Shown: in pieces, positions 24,357 to 39,300 of the stretch | Numbering within the stretch: the stretch's first letter is position 1 | Layout of the letters: the number at the start of each line of letters is the position of its first letter | Origin: Alteromonadaceae bacterium 2753L.S.0a.02 | GTDB lineage: Bacteria; Pseudomonadota; Gammaproteobacteria; Pseudomonadales; Cellvibrionaceae | Length of the DNA: 64,000 bases | Reading direction: 5' to 3' | Assembly (NCBI GenBank): GCA_007827375.1 | Contig: VISH01000002.1 | Location: 2,195,001 to 2,259,000 of the forward strand | Made by a program: the position numbers and the translations under genes | Notes under the pieces: generated by a model | The model's database searches: none | Told to the model about the DNA's origin: nothing | Seen by the model: only the letters and a program-made list of their open reading frames with translations

Positions 24357-27300
24357 ATGACCCGCGCCATCACGAAACAAAAAAATAAGAGTTCAAGCTA
24401 TCGTACTTTTAGGCAAGCACCCCTGCCGTTTTTTATTGGCCTTGTGTTGGCGGGAAATGCCATTGCCGGGCCAGAAGGCGAACAGGTGGTGGGTGGTGTG
24501 GGCAGTGTTTCACGTACTGGCAAAGAAACCGTCATCAATCAGGCCACCGATCGTTTGGCCATTAATTGGCGCAATTTCGATGTAAACAGTGATGAGCGGG
24601 TGCAGTTTATACAGCCCAGCAATTCGTCGGTGGCGCTCAACAACATTCTCAGTAATACCGCCTCACATATCAACGGGCGCATCGATGCCAATGGCCAACT
24701 GATTTTTGTAAACCCCCATGGCCTAATCTTCGGCCAGAATTCCGTGATTAATGCCGGGGGTATTTTAGCCAGCGGGCTTAGTATTGATGCCAATGATTTT
24801 ATAAATGGCAACCTCACCTTCAGTGCACTGGAAAATACGGATGGGCTTGTGATCAATGCCGGTTTACTGAATGCCGCAACGGGTGGCAGCGTGAGCCTGT
24901 TGGGTAAAAGAGTGCAAAACGACGGTTTAATCAGTGCGAACCTGGGTTCTGTTACTTTTGCAGCCGGTCGCGAAGCGGTCGTCACTTTCGATAACGAAGG
25001 CCAGGTGGGTATTCGCATTACCGACGCTTTATTACAGGAAGATATCGGTGTCGACCCAGCCGTGGTGAACGCCGGCGAAATTCAGGCAGAGGGCGGTAAA
25101 GTATTACTCACTGCCAGTACCAGTCAGGATATTTTCTCGCAAGCTGTAAATAGTGGCGGCTTGGATTACAACCGTAGTGTTGTGGTTAATGACGATGGTT
25201 CCTTCACTATCGGTGAGGGTGCTGATGTACTGAATAGCGGTGTGGTGAATGTATCCGGCGAAACGGCGGGTGCCGTTGTTGTGCTGGGTGAAAATGTTGT
25301 GCACAGCGGCGAGATTCTTGCCGATAGTGTAAGCGGTGATACTGGTGGGTATGTCGAAATACATAGCCGGGATACCACATTATTAACGGAATCGAGTTTA
25401 GTCGATGCCAACGCTGAGCAGGGCAAAGGTGGCGATATTAAATTGCTAGGTGAACGGGTTGGTTTACTGGACGATACTCGCGTTAGTGCAAATGGTGGCG
25501 CTGAAGGTGGCCAAGTACTGGTAGGTGGTGATTACCGCGGCGGAAATTCGCTGGTGCGCAATGCTTCGGGTGTTTATTTCGATGTGGCTTCGCAAATTAA
25601 AACAGATGCACTGGGAGGTCAAGGTGAAGGCGGCCGGATTATATTGTGGGGTAATGATTCCCTTAAAGCCTATGGAGAACTGAGTGCTAGAGGGTTTGTT
25701 GAAGGTGGGTTTATTGAAACATCCGCTGGCGTCGTGGATTTAAATCTGGATGTAAATGTTTCTTCGGTGTCTGGGTGGAGCGGTACTTGGCTTATAGATC
25801 CCTATAATATAACGATCGAGGATAGTAGCACGACCAATGTCACAGAAACTCCAGACTACGTGATAGACGCTGTAACTTATGACAGCCGTTTTACCGCTCC
25901 GTCCAGTAATAATTCGATTCTGGATATTGATGATTTGCAAAGCGCGTTGTCAAATGGAGCCAATGTTATTGTTGAAACTTCTGGTGCAGGCGTTACCGAA
26001 GACGGGGATATTATTCAAAATGTTGAGCTGGACTACAACGGCAGAGGGCATGCATCTCTCACCTATAGGGCGCATGATGATATTTTTATCAACTACAACA
26101 TTAAAGATACTAATGCAGATTTCGGAAATGATTCACTCAACCTAACGCTCCAGGCCGACTATGACGCAAATGGCGCTGGTGGCGTTAATGTGGCAACTGG
26201 TGTATCGGTCGAAACGCAGGGTGGTAATTTTACTGCGTCAGGCGCAAGCTTTAGTTCAGAAGGTACGATCAATGTTTCAAGTGTAAGTGGTGGCGGTGAT
26301 ATCGTAATAAATGTTGCCAATGGCGCGAGTATCGGCCAAGTTACTATCGGTGATAGTTCTGACACTTTACACGCTTCCAACTCTTCTGTATTTAATGTTA
26401 CGGCCACCAATATTAGCTTGTCTAATAATCTCGTGTACGGCGTAGGGGGTAGTACAGCACAAGATCACACCGTTAACTTGAATTTTAACGCGTCCGGTAA
26501 TATCACCTTTAGCAATGTCTATGCAGACAATAGTACCGGCAACGATATTCTGAATATCGATTTAATTGCGGGTACTGATTCAGGAACCATCCTTATTACT
26601 AGTACCAGTACGAACACGCTCTGGCTAACGGGCGGCAATTTCACTGCTAATGGTCACGATTTTACAATTACAGGGACTGGAGGTGGTAGCGCCGGAATCG
26701 GAACTGAAGGCGGGGCGTTTAGTGTCGGTGGCGTTACTCCAATTACCGGTACTTTTGATTCAAGCGGTGGTGTTTTTCATACAACCTTAAACTCCAACCA
26801 GGCAGGAAATATTACTATCCGAGCTAACGAGGATATCCAGCTTGGTGTAATGCAGAGAGACGGCTGGAGCTCTACCTCAACTGAAAACTTCGATCTTTAT
26901 ATTAGCGCCGGCGACGACCTCACCATCGAACAGAGTCTAGACTTGGATCGCCTCTCAGGTTCTGGCTCGGCCATAAACACCTTCACCTTCCTTGCCGGCA
27001 ATTTAAACCCCACCGATGCTTTCGATGCTGATAATACCAACGTCGATGGTATTCATATTAAAGCGGCGGTCACTGCAACGAACGATGTTGCACAACTTAT
27101 CTTCGGATCACCTGGTGGTGATGCCAATTTATCAAATTTTAAAAATACCCAGACCATTGATTCCAATGGTGGTGATATTACCATTTCAGTGGACGGTGAT
27201 ATTGCGCTGGACACGCAAATTTCTACGGGTGGTGGAAATTTTGTTATTGGGGATACAAGCAATAGCGTTTACGCAAACAATGTCAGTAATTCGGTTCAGT

Positions 27301-30300
27301 TTAATACCGAAGGTGGAAATTTTGAAATCTACGCATCCGGTGACGTTGAGGTGGGTGCAGATATTCTTACCAATGGGGGGGCTTTTATTGTAGGTGGTGC
27401 CAGCAATGCGTCTCGTCCTGCGTTGTTTAACAATTATGGCGATGTTTCCGGCGATGGTAGTGATGGGGGTCTTATTGATACCAGTGGCGGCGCAATAACG
27501 ATTAATACCGTTGTCGATGGCACAGCTAACGGGGATATCTTTTTAGGCGAAATTGATAATAGTTACGATACGAGTACGGGTTTATCCGGTGATATTAGCA
27601 TCACATCAGGTAACGATATTGTTCTGATGCATGCCTATGATTTCGATAAAACGGGTAATTCCGCGCCTTCAGGTCAGGACGATAACCCAACCTTTATAAC
27701 GCTAACTCTCAGCGCCGATAATAATATAACACTCAGTGAGCTGATATCTGATACGAACAACGGGGATAGAGATACGTTAAATTTGCAGTTGAATGCGGGG
27801 CTTCAATCGGGCTCCGCTGGTGTGGTCAACGTTGATAATCATATTTATACCGGCGGTGGAAATTTAACGGTTTCAGGTGTTAATTTTGATAGTGAGGGTT
27901 TTTGGCTTCACACGGGTTTATCGAATAGCTCCGGTGGCGGCACTACCACGACGGGCGGCGATATTAATTTGAATATGAGTGGCACCATTGCGCTAGGTAG
28001 CTTGCGAACCGAGGGCGGGTTTGGTGGTGGTGAATTAAATTTAACATCCAACGGTAATATCACTCAGGCAAGTGGCGCAACCATCGAAGTTAACGGTACA
28101 ACGTCGATCAATTCTGGTGTTTCAGGCGATGTTACCTTTGACAATACTGGTAATCAGTTCGATAAAGCCGTAACAATTATTAATGCCCAGGATGTTTGGA
28201 TTAATAACGAAAGTGTTGAGATTGGCTCGGTATATTTTACTAACGCTCGAGATTTAACGCTCGTCGATAACGAAGCAATTGTTATCGGCGGAACGGGAAC
28301 ATCGCCCACCATTACTGGCGACTTTTCTGTTACGTCAACCGGTATTACCGGCGATGGTGCTTTTACGGTTGTTGGGGCAGCTAACTTCTCGTCTGCGGGT
28401 GGGGAAATTATCTTAAACGATAATTCCGATTACCAAGACGTGGTCACAGTTGCTGATGCAACCAGGCTCCAGCTGCGCGATACTGCCGGCGATTTGTTAT
28501 TGGGTGCAATCACTATTAACGGTAGCGGGTTATCCAATAACATTACAGCAACATCGGGTTCTATTACTCAAAGCAGTGGCAATTTCACGATTTCCGGTAA
28601 CAGTAGTGCAACAGGCAGTCTTACTTTATCGGGTAATGCCATTGATATTAATAACATTACCAGCACCGGTGCCAGTGACCAGAATGGTGGGAGTATTACC
28701 TTAACGGCAAGCGCAGGCGATATTTCAACCGGTAGTCTTACAAGTAATGGCGGTTCTGCATCGGGCGGCGAATCGGGGAACAATGCCGGAGCGATTACCG
28801 TTAATGCATCGGGTGCTATTTCCTTGGGCGCGGTGCAGGCGAAAGGCTCCGACGGCAACGATAATAGTAATAATGGCACCGCTCAATACGATGGTGGTAA
28901 CGGCGCAAATATTTCGATTACCTCATCTGGCAGCGGAACAATTACTCTCGCTGGCGTGAGTTCCGATGGTGGTGACGGTAACGCACAGGATACCAATGAT
29001 GCTGACGATGCCAGTGGCGGTGACGCAGGCATAATTTCGGTTGCTACGGCGGGCGATGTGTTCGTTGCTGGCGATATTACCGCACGTGGTGGCCACCTGT
29101 GGGATGCCAGCGCCGATACCAACATTAGTAACGGGCAAGCACGCTCAATTACCATCACTGGCGATTTGTTTCTTACAGCGTCTACTCTAATCGATGCAAC
29201 CGTAAATAACACACCCTCAGGCTATCCTGCTGGGCACTACGAAGGTCCCTCTATCCCCGGAACTGTAACCATAAATGGCAGCATAGATGGTACTACAGCG
29301 ACAACGGAAAATTTAACCGTTCGTGGTGGTGCGATAACACTCACGGGTAATCTGGGTGAGACGGTTTCATTGGGCGACGTAATTATTGAATCCAATGATT
29401 ATTTAACCCCTGCCTCTCTTTTAGTTACTGGCGATGTCGACGCAGATGGTTTCTCCATTACCTCAAAATCGTTTGAGGTGACTGCCAACAGCTTTATTTC
29501 TGATGCAATTAACACCGCAGGCAGTAGCGGCAATGCCGGTGGTGATATCACAATTAACGTGGCAGCTAGTGCCAGTACTGGTGATTTAAGTACTGCAGGT
29601 GGCAGTGGTTCTAATGGTTACACCGGTGGCGCCATTGCTATTGCCGCACAGAGTATAAATATTGGCTCCGTAAATTCTACGGGCGGGGCTGGCGATTTGG
29701 CTACGGGTGCAGGCGGTACCGCAGGTACAGTTGCACTTGCGGCAAGCGATAACGGCGGCGCACCTAGTGTGATTGTTAACGGCGACATCAACACCGAAGG
29801 CGGTGCAGGTGCAACTGCTGGCGCCGCAACGACGGCTGTTTTATCGTTGAGTGGTTCGGGTACTACTACAGGAAGCGTTACACTTAATCACAGCGCTTTT
29901 TTAACTTCGAGCATCACGGTTAACGGTAATAGCCAAAGTGGCGCGACTGATACTTTAAACGGCTTGGCGGTGGATTCATTTTGGGTGTCCACAGCGAATG
30001 GTGCCGGGCGTATTGATAATGCTGCAAGCAGCCCAACAACGTCAATTACATTTAACAATATTGAAGTGCTCCAGGGGGGCAGTGCAGTTGACGAATTTAC
30101 ACTCGCGCATAATTTTAAGAGTGTTTCCGGTGGCGGCAATGCCGATATTTTCACTGTTAGCGCGGCAATCACCAGCCGGCTCTTGGGTGAGGGCGGCGAT
30201 GATGTATTTCATCTTAACGGTGGCGTCAATGATGGCTTGGGTGCTACGCAGTGGGATGTCGACGGTGGTACTGGTAAAGATACTTTTAACGTTGCCGCTG

Positions 30301-33300
30301 CAATTAGTACCACCACTATCGACGGTAGTGGTGGTGATGAAGATACCATAACTCTTATCGATGAAAATGGAAGCTTCGCTTGGGTGTTAACTTCCGCAAG
30401 CGCCGGTTCACTTAACAATATAAGTTTTACAAATATCGAACAAATTAATGGCGCCGATACCGCTACCGGTAGTGATAGTTTTGAGTTTCTCTTTCAGGGA
30501 AATTACGGCGGCGCCAGTGGGGGCATTGATGGCCGCGGCGGTGATGATTCACTAAAAGTTACTATTGCCGATATTTACGAAATCGCATTGGGCGATAGTT
30601 TTCGGGGGATGGAGAACGTCGAGGCTTTTGAAGGCGGCGGCGCGGGTTTTACCTTACAGCTAAGCAGCAATAGCGGTTTGGCAAACACTACAACACACTG
30701 GGATATCGACGGAACCAACAGCGGGACGATTACCAACGATAATGGCACACCGGGGGATAACACAGATGATGTGTCGCTGACTTTTCTTAACTTTGCGGCA
30801 CTTCAGGGAAACGAAGCTAATGATAATTTTGAGGTGTCTACCGGTTCCATCGAAAATGTTTCAGGTGTTCGATCTGATGGGGTTCTTGGCGCGTTAGAAA
30901 GTAACGCGTTAACTCTTTCATCGGGTACAAATACTTGGCTGTTAAACGGTGCGAATCAGGGCTCTGCAAGCGGTAGTCATACGACATCCTTCAGCAATAT
31001 ACAAAATCTGAACGGTGCAGGCAGCGATACGCTCACGGCTCGCAACCAAAACAACACCTGGACGCTAGACACAGATTACACACTGGCTGCGACGGGAAGT
31101 AGCCCGAGTGATACCGTCACCTTTTCAGGTATGGCGATTCTGAACGGGAATAATCAAGCCGACAATTTTGTGATAAACGCCAGTGTTGCCATGATGCTAA
31201 ACGGCGGCGCTGGCGACGACACCTTTGATTTGAGTTCTGGCGGCACCCTTGCAGGTGGTGGAGAAATTATTGGTGGTAGTGAGGGTGTCAGCGGCGACCG
31301 ATTAATCGCAAGAACCACAGCCAACACTTGGTCGTTGGATGACACTACCAGTAATAGTGTTGCGGTTACCAGCGGCAGCACCTATGTTGATTCTTTCAGT
31401 GGTATTGAAATTCTGGAAGGTAGCGATAGCGCAGCGGACCTGTTCGATTTCGCAACATTTACGGCTTATCAAATAGTAGCTGGCAGTAGTTCAGGCGATA
31501 TTTCCGATTATGCCGATGTTGCTGGCGCTATTTCTGTAACCGTCGGATCAGCCACAATTTCCGGTATCGACCGCTTTGTGGGCAATCAGGATGGTATTGG
31601 TTCTGCGGGGACCAATAACAGCACCCTGACCTACAGCAGTACGAGTGGCAGCTCGGTTGCCTGGGATATTTTCGATTTTGATCTTGGTGATGTTGATGCA
31701 GATGGCATTAACGATGGCTCGGTTGCTGGCATTGAATTTATTAACTTTAATAATTTAACGGGTGGCGATGGTAACGACAGTTTCACGATTGATCAGTCTA
31801 CAGGGGTCGCAGGTTTAAGCGGTATTCTCAGCGGTGGTGCTAACAGCGGTACTCTGGGTGACCAGGTTTTTGCTCCAGACGTGGATATTACCTGGAACGT
31901 AGCACCGCAAACCGGTAACGCCTCTTTGGCTTACGACAACGGCAGAGCGGCAAACCCGACGCGCAGCACCACCAGCTTCATTGGAATTGAAACGCTAAAT
32001 TCCGGAGCGGGTAATGATGACTTTAGCGTTGGGCAAGCGACAACAATTACCTTAAATGCCGGCGACGGTCTGGACACCATAACACTTCCAGATGAAGATC
32101 TCTCAATAACCTTGGGCGATGCCGTTGGTGGTTTAGCGCTAAACGGTTTCGAAACGCTTACCGCGTTCATTAATCGCAATAATCAGCTCACCGTAAACAG
32201 CACCAGCTCTGAAATCGTGCTTTGGGATATTGATGACCCCAATTCCGGTTCCGTTAAAGTAGGCTCAGCCGACGCCGTAAATTTTAATAATTTCCAGGTT
32301 CTGGTGGGTGGTGACGGTGACGACACCTTTAATTTTAGCGACGACGGCAGTGTGGTGCGTGCCGGAGCCGCGAATGGTGCGGTTGACGGTGCCGGTGGCG
32401 TTAACGTCCTTACCGGTCGAGCTGAGAATACCACCTGGACAATAAACGCTGCTGGTGCGGGTTATTTAACGGCTACGGCGAGTAGCGCAGTTTATGTCGA
32501 GCAATTCTCCAATATTGAAACCCTTCAGGGCCAATCCACCACCGATGTGTTTACGGTAACCAACAGCGGCAGTTTTAGCGGCACCATAGAAGGCAGTGGC
32601 GGCGGTGACACGCTCGCTGTCGCATCCGTTACCGGAGAGCGTAACGAGTGGCGTTTATTAGACAGCACCACACTCGATCGTGTGCAAAGACTCAACGCTT
32701 CCAGCAGTGCGTCGTCTTCTATCGAATTTTCTGGTATTACCAATCTCACCGGTGGTAGCGGTGTCGATGATTTTATTTTTCTCGGCGAAGGTCCGTATGG
32801 CGGTACTGTCAACGCCGGGAATGGCGGCTCTAATATCGACAGTGTGGATCTCTCGAATTTAACCGTTGCACTAAATGTATCACTATCTTCAACGGGCGTT
32901 TACGGTGTACAGAATGTCGAGCGCGTTGTTGGTAACGGTGCTAATAGTACGCTTAACGGTTTAACAACGGGGACCAACAATTGGCGTATCTCCAGTACCG
33001 ATGGCACTGGCAATGCGATTAACAACGCAAATGGTCAGAATGATGGCGTACTGTCGAACGGCAGTACCAGTGTGCAGTTTGTTGATTTTGCCACTTTGAA
33101 CGGTGGTGCCAGTGCCATTGATAATTTTACGCTTACGACCAGCGGTAGTGTTTCTGGCAACATGGTGGGAGGTACAGCAACAGCAGGCACAGTCGTAGAT
33201 ACCGTCACCACCGAAAGTAATAACCGCACCTTCACCTTGTCGGCCTCTGGTGCAGGCAACGTAAATGGCAATGATTTTATCGGTATCGAAAACTTAAGTG

Positions 33301-36300
33301 CGACCGGTACGGGCGACACAGTCGTTGGTATTAATCAAGATAATAACTGGCGTATAACGGGTATAGATGCAGGTCGGGTAAGTGAAGTATCCGATGCTAA
33401 CACCTTCAGTTTTACAGGCATGGAAAACCTTTCCGGTAATCAGGGCAATGACGCATTTGTGCTGGTTGACAATACCACTGGCGACGATGGCCAGGTGACC
33501 GGCACAATCCGGGGTACCGCACAAACCTTAACAGACAGTGGTACCGATACCCTTACGCTTGAGAGTGGCAGTGGTCAGGTGCTTACCTGGGTGCTTTCGG
33601 TCAATGGTGGCGAAACACGAGCCAGTGTCACTAACCGAATCGGTGAGGCTCGCTCGTTTGAAGAGTTGATTGGTGGCGACGGCACCGATATTTTTGAACT
33701 TGGAAACGCGCTGGTTTCCATTGCGCTTGATGGCGGTAATTCAAGTAATGATTTAATCCGCATTACGCACGGTAGCGCGACGGAATGGTTTTTAAGTAAT
33801 GCTGGTGGTACGCCTGATTCTGTGAGCGTTTCGGGTCAAGGTTCGGTCGAGTTTCAAAATATAGAGATTGCGGAAGGCAGTAATTCAGCAGCAGATATTT
33901 TTAACGTTTATGGCGATGCTTCGAGCCTTAGCGAGTTAAAAGGGCGCGGCGGTGATGATCGTTTGGTGTTGGATACCACTGCGACCGGCGATATTAATTT
34001 GCTCTTTGTTGCGGGCAGCGGAATTGATGAACTGCGAGCCGGTGCGCGAGATAATACTTGGCGAGTCTCTGGTTCTGGTAACACCGCGAATACTTTAAAT
34101 TATGTTTCTGCAAGCGCACGAGGTGTGGTATTTGATGCAAGCCTGGAAACGCTCACCGGTGGCACAGGCAACGATGATTTTTATATCGGTACCACCGGAG
34201 CTTTGAATGTTACTGTCGCCGGTGGTGACGGTGCGGGTAGTGATACGCTCTACGGTGCTAATCGCGCAAACACCTGGGTCATTGGTGGCGCTTCCTTTAC
34301 GGCGAATACCTTAAACGCACAAGATGCGGCAAATCTCGGTGTTGTTTTTTCAGGTATTGAAAATTATGTGGGCGAAAGCAATCAAGATTTGTTCAGTCTT
34401 TTAAGCGGTTCTGTGGGCGGGGAAATTGTGGGTGGCGGTGGCACCAGTGATTCACTCACGATTAATCGCAACACCGGTGGCACAACCAATTGGCTCATTT
34501 CAGACGCTAACGAAGGCACAGTGGATGGCATTGCCAACGGTTTTAGAGAAATCGAAAACCTTGCAGGGGGCGATGGCGTTGATGCGTTTGCAATTTCTGC
34601 CTCGGGCTCGCTCAGTGGTATGCTCGCTGGCGCTGGTGGTTTGGACACACTCAACCTTGAAGCATTTGTTGATGGCGTGGCCGTAGAAATTACCGATACT
34701 GTCAATACAGCCAATGACAAAGCCGGCTTGGTTAATCTGCATGTTAATACCATAGAGACGCTAACCGCGGCGGCAGATGCAGATGTAAGTGATGCAACCG
34801 ACACCGAAGCCAACAATTGGCTCACCAACAGCCTCTCTGGCAATTTTAATTGGACGATAAGCGATACCAACGATGGGCAAATAGCCAGCACGACAGGCGC
34901 TATATCACCCATTAACTTTGTGAATTTTGGAAATTTAGAAGCGGGAACAGGCGACGATAGCTTTGCGTTTACCGGTAGCGGTGCAATTACCGGGAACTTC
35001 GATGGCGGTACCACAGGTTCTGATACCGCTGATTTTAGTCAGTTAAATGGCGATATTGTTATTGCACTTAATGATCCTGATGCGGCTATTCAGTTTTCTG
35101 AAATCGAACGGCTTGTGGGTAATAACGATGGTAGCGATGCAGGTAACAGTAATACCACAACACTTTCGGTTGCTACTGGAACCACAACCTGGAATGTGAC
35201 TGGTTTAAACAGTGGCCGAGTTGATACCGTTGGGGTCGATATCGACTTTGTTGATTTTAATATTTTAGAAGGCGGGTCGGGTTTAGATACGTTTAATCTC
35301 AGCACCGCGGCATCTTGGATTTCGGGGGCTATTATCGGTGGTGATGGCACGGTTACGGCAACAGATCCTGCCGATATCGTTAATGCTCAAAACCTCAGCT
35401 CTAATTTTGTTGCGCAAGTGGATGGCACAAGTTTCGGAAATCTTAACATTTTCGGGATTGAAACCATTCAAGCAAACGGCACTGGAAAAACCTTACAAGC
35501 CGCTAATACGGGAAGCCACGATTGGGAAATTACACAAACCAATGGCGGTTTGTTAAATGGTGTATTGAGTTTTGAAGGCTTCGACACCTTAGTGGGTAAT
35601 GGTGAAGCAGACAACTTCAGTCTTTCCGAAGGTGTTTCAATGGCGTCCGTCCAGGGGGGCGGGGGCATGGACCGGCTTAGCGTCGCATCTGCCGCTGAAA
35701 CAAACGTAAATTCATCGAATTATACGACTTGGACGATCAGTGGCACTAATTCAGGTGATGTTTCAGGTAGGGTTAACGCTTTCACCAGTATCGAACATTT
35801 AACCGGTGGTGAAGGGCAAGATGCCTTTGTTTTCAGTAGTGCCAGCGCATCCCTAACGGGACTCATTAACGGCGGTGAATCCTCGCAGGCAACAGACGTT
35901 AATATCGATACCTTGGATGTGAGTATTTTCAATGATGGTGTTATTGATGGCACCGCAGATGGTGTGGTTGTTGAGCTGGGCGATGAGCTGGCGCTAGGCA
36001 CGATTGTTGAAGACACCGGTACATTGGCCAATGTTAATGCTTACAATATTGAATCGATTACAGCATCCACTGGGAATGAAAATTCCAACTGGTTAGCGCT
36101 CAATCATGATCGCAATGTGGTATTGCGAATGACCGCTGTTAATGACGGCTATATTCAGGATGGCGACGATATCGCTAGTCTTGTTCCCAACACCCGTGTG
36201 GATTTCTACAACTTTGGCAGCCTACAGGGTGGCGGTGGCGATATGGATGATAATATCGTCGAGGGAAATCCCACGGGAGAGGTACGCGAAGGTACCGGTC

Positions 36301-39300
36301 GACGATCTCGGAATTTCTCAGGCGTCGATGGCTTGGTGGTTGTCGATATCAGTCCAAATCTTGTCAGCGTGACGGGTAACAATAATACGCTTTTAAGAGT
36401 GGCTGCCTCGGACTCACTAAATCCCGATGGCGATTTTAATGGCGAGAATACCTGGCAGATAAGCGGCCAAAATGAGGGTACATTTAATGCCGATTATCTA
36501 ACGTATGTGCTCGAATTCTCCAATGTCAATATGCTGCAAGGGGGAACGGGTAACGATAATTTTAATTTTGTTTACGATAGCGCTGCGGGTACCAATGGAT
36601 CACTGGTTGATGGTTTCGTAAATGGCAGTGGTGGTTCCAATACCATTACTGTAAGTACCACCAGTGATGTTTTAACCTTTGGGGTCAATAGCGTGCAAAC
36701 GACTCCAACGGTTCCTGATTTTAGCTACCCGGATGTACTTACCCAACCGGTGTATCTTATGAATAATCGCGCGGATGTGATCGATATTGCGAATGTCTTG
36801 AGCGTAACCGATAACAATGCTGGCGCAGCGACAACCCGCTTAATGAGCTCCGATGCGGGCACCGCCGTTTGGACACTCGATAGTGTTAATGGTTACCGCC
36901 TGGTTGATAATTCCACGTCACTCTCTTTTTCAGGTGTTGATGGTGTTGTTGGCGGAGCTGCCAACGATACCTTTAATGTGGTTCAACTCGGCAGTATGAG
37001 CGAGATTATTGATGGGGGCGACGGCCTGGATATTTTAAATATTTCCAGCCTTAGCGGACCGCAACACCTTTCTCTTGATGCCAGCGATCAAGGCACCGCT
37101 GATTTTATCCTCGCAAATTTGGAAACCCTTCAGGCCAGCTTTGATGATACAGGTCACCGCCTCAGTGCAGACAATCTCGACAACACCTGGAATATTACCA
37201 GTGCCAATGGGGGATCGATAAGTTATGACAACGGTGCCGGTGGCACGCAAACATTGAATTTCAATAATGTTGCGCACCTTGAAGGTGGCGACGCCCAGGA
37301 TATTTTCCAGATCAGTCAGAGCGGTAATCTTACTGGAACGATTAACGGGGGTAGTGAAGGTGCCACTCCCGATCAAGTACAAGTACTTAGTACGTCCACA
37401 CAAACCTTTGTTTTTCAGCAAACCACCTTAGACTCGCAAAATCATGCAGTGAATATTGCCGACGATCAAATTGACGTATTCGGCATTGAGCAACTGCATG
37501 CGAATAATACGGCGAGCCACACTTTGTTGGGTGCCGATAGTGCAAACAACACCTGGGATATTACAGCCACTCAAAATACCTTAAGCAATGCGAATGGTTC
37601 ATTAGTGTTTTCAGGTATCGCAAATTTAACGGGTGGTAGCCAACAGGATATTTTCACCTTCGACGGTAATACCGTGACAGGCCTCGTTGATGGTGGCGCA
37701 AACGACAATGCCACCATTGATACCGTCACACTGCGTAATATGGCCAGCGTGGGTGTTTCCGCCGTACATTTGGGAGCGCAGGTCAACATAGGAGAAGTGA
37801 ATCTGGCCAATGTCGAGCAGGTGACTTCACAAACCACTGCCGATAACCTCACTCTGATAGGCGATAACACCAGTAATACCTGGACAATACAAGGGTCCAA
37901 TGCGGGAACAGTTAACGCGGTAAGCTTTTCAGGCTTTGCAAATCTGCAAGGTGGAACGGGTAACGACACCTTTATTTTAGCGAGACAAACCAATGCCAGC
38001 GAAGATGATCGTATCACCGGTTTGATTGATGGGGGAGTTAACCCCACGACGGGCAATGCGACTGACCGTGTGGATTTATTGGGTGTGCAAGACGCGGTTA
38101 CCGTATCACTCGACCCGAGCTACAGCGCTTATCTGGTCCTTGCCAACATTGAACAACTTGACGCAAGCGCCAACAACAATACCTTGGTCGGTGGCAATAA
38201 TACGACACAAACCTGGACGATTTCAGGGCAGGACGAAGGCACATTAGGTAGTTTAAGTTTCGGTGGCTTCGCCAATTTGTTGGGTCGCGATCAAATTGAT
38301 ATTTTTAACTTTACGCAAAATGGTACGGTGAGCGGATTGGTGGATGGTGGCAGTCAGCCAGTCAATGCGCGTGACCGCGTTGATATGAGTGAGCTCAGTG
38401 TTGCTAACGTTGTTATCGGTGATACCAATTCGGGTTTCGAAAATATTGAGGAGTACTACGGTAATAACAGTTCGAGCACGATTACCGCAGCCAATGTCCG
38501 CAATGTGTGGTCAATTACCGGAGAAAATTCCGGTGAAATTCAAGACCAAAATGGCAACGATATCGCATTCGCAGGCTTCACCACCCTCGTCGGTGGTAAC
38601 GTCGTCGATGAATTCACGTTGAATGGTGGCAGTATCAGTGGAGAAATTCGCGCCGGTAGTGGGCAAGATCGCCTAAATGTCGACTTGGGCAATGGCTTGA
38701 ACGGCGGTGTTACCTTTATTGGTGGTGGCGATGGAGACACTGTCTTTATCGATGGTGGCGATGTTAATAATCGTTTTGCCGCGAGTTACACTCCGGCATC
38801 TGCAAGCGATAATGAAACCTTCTCCTACAATATCGAACAGGCGGAGCAAACGTTTAGTTACGATATTGAATTGGCAGACACCGAAACCGTGAATAATCGC
38901 GTTTATACCTCGGTATTAACTGTGAATGATATCGAAAACAGTGGCGATACAATGATTCTTGCCAACAACCGTGTTGAATACGAGGGCGTTCGCACCATCA
39001 ATATAGCCAATAACGAAGGCTACAATGTCGTCGCGGAACAGAACGATACCGTGTTAATCGATGGTAATCTCATGTTGGATAACACCTTTAGCGTAACGAA
39101 CGCTTCGCTGGCGGGGACTGACCTAAACGCCATGATTACCGCAACGGGAATTCGATTAAACTCAACCGGTGAAATAGGTAGCTCGAATGCGCGTTTTGCC
39201 ATTGATGCCGATACTCTATCGTTAACTGGTGTGCGTGGCGACGTGTTCCTGTCGCAAGACGGTAATCTTACCCTTGCGGCACTATCCAACCCCGGCGGTA

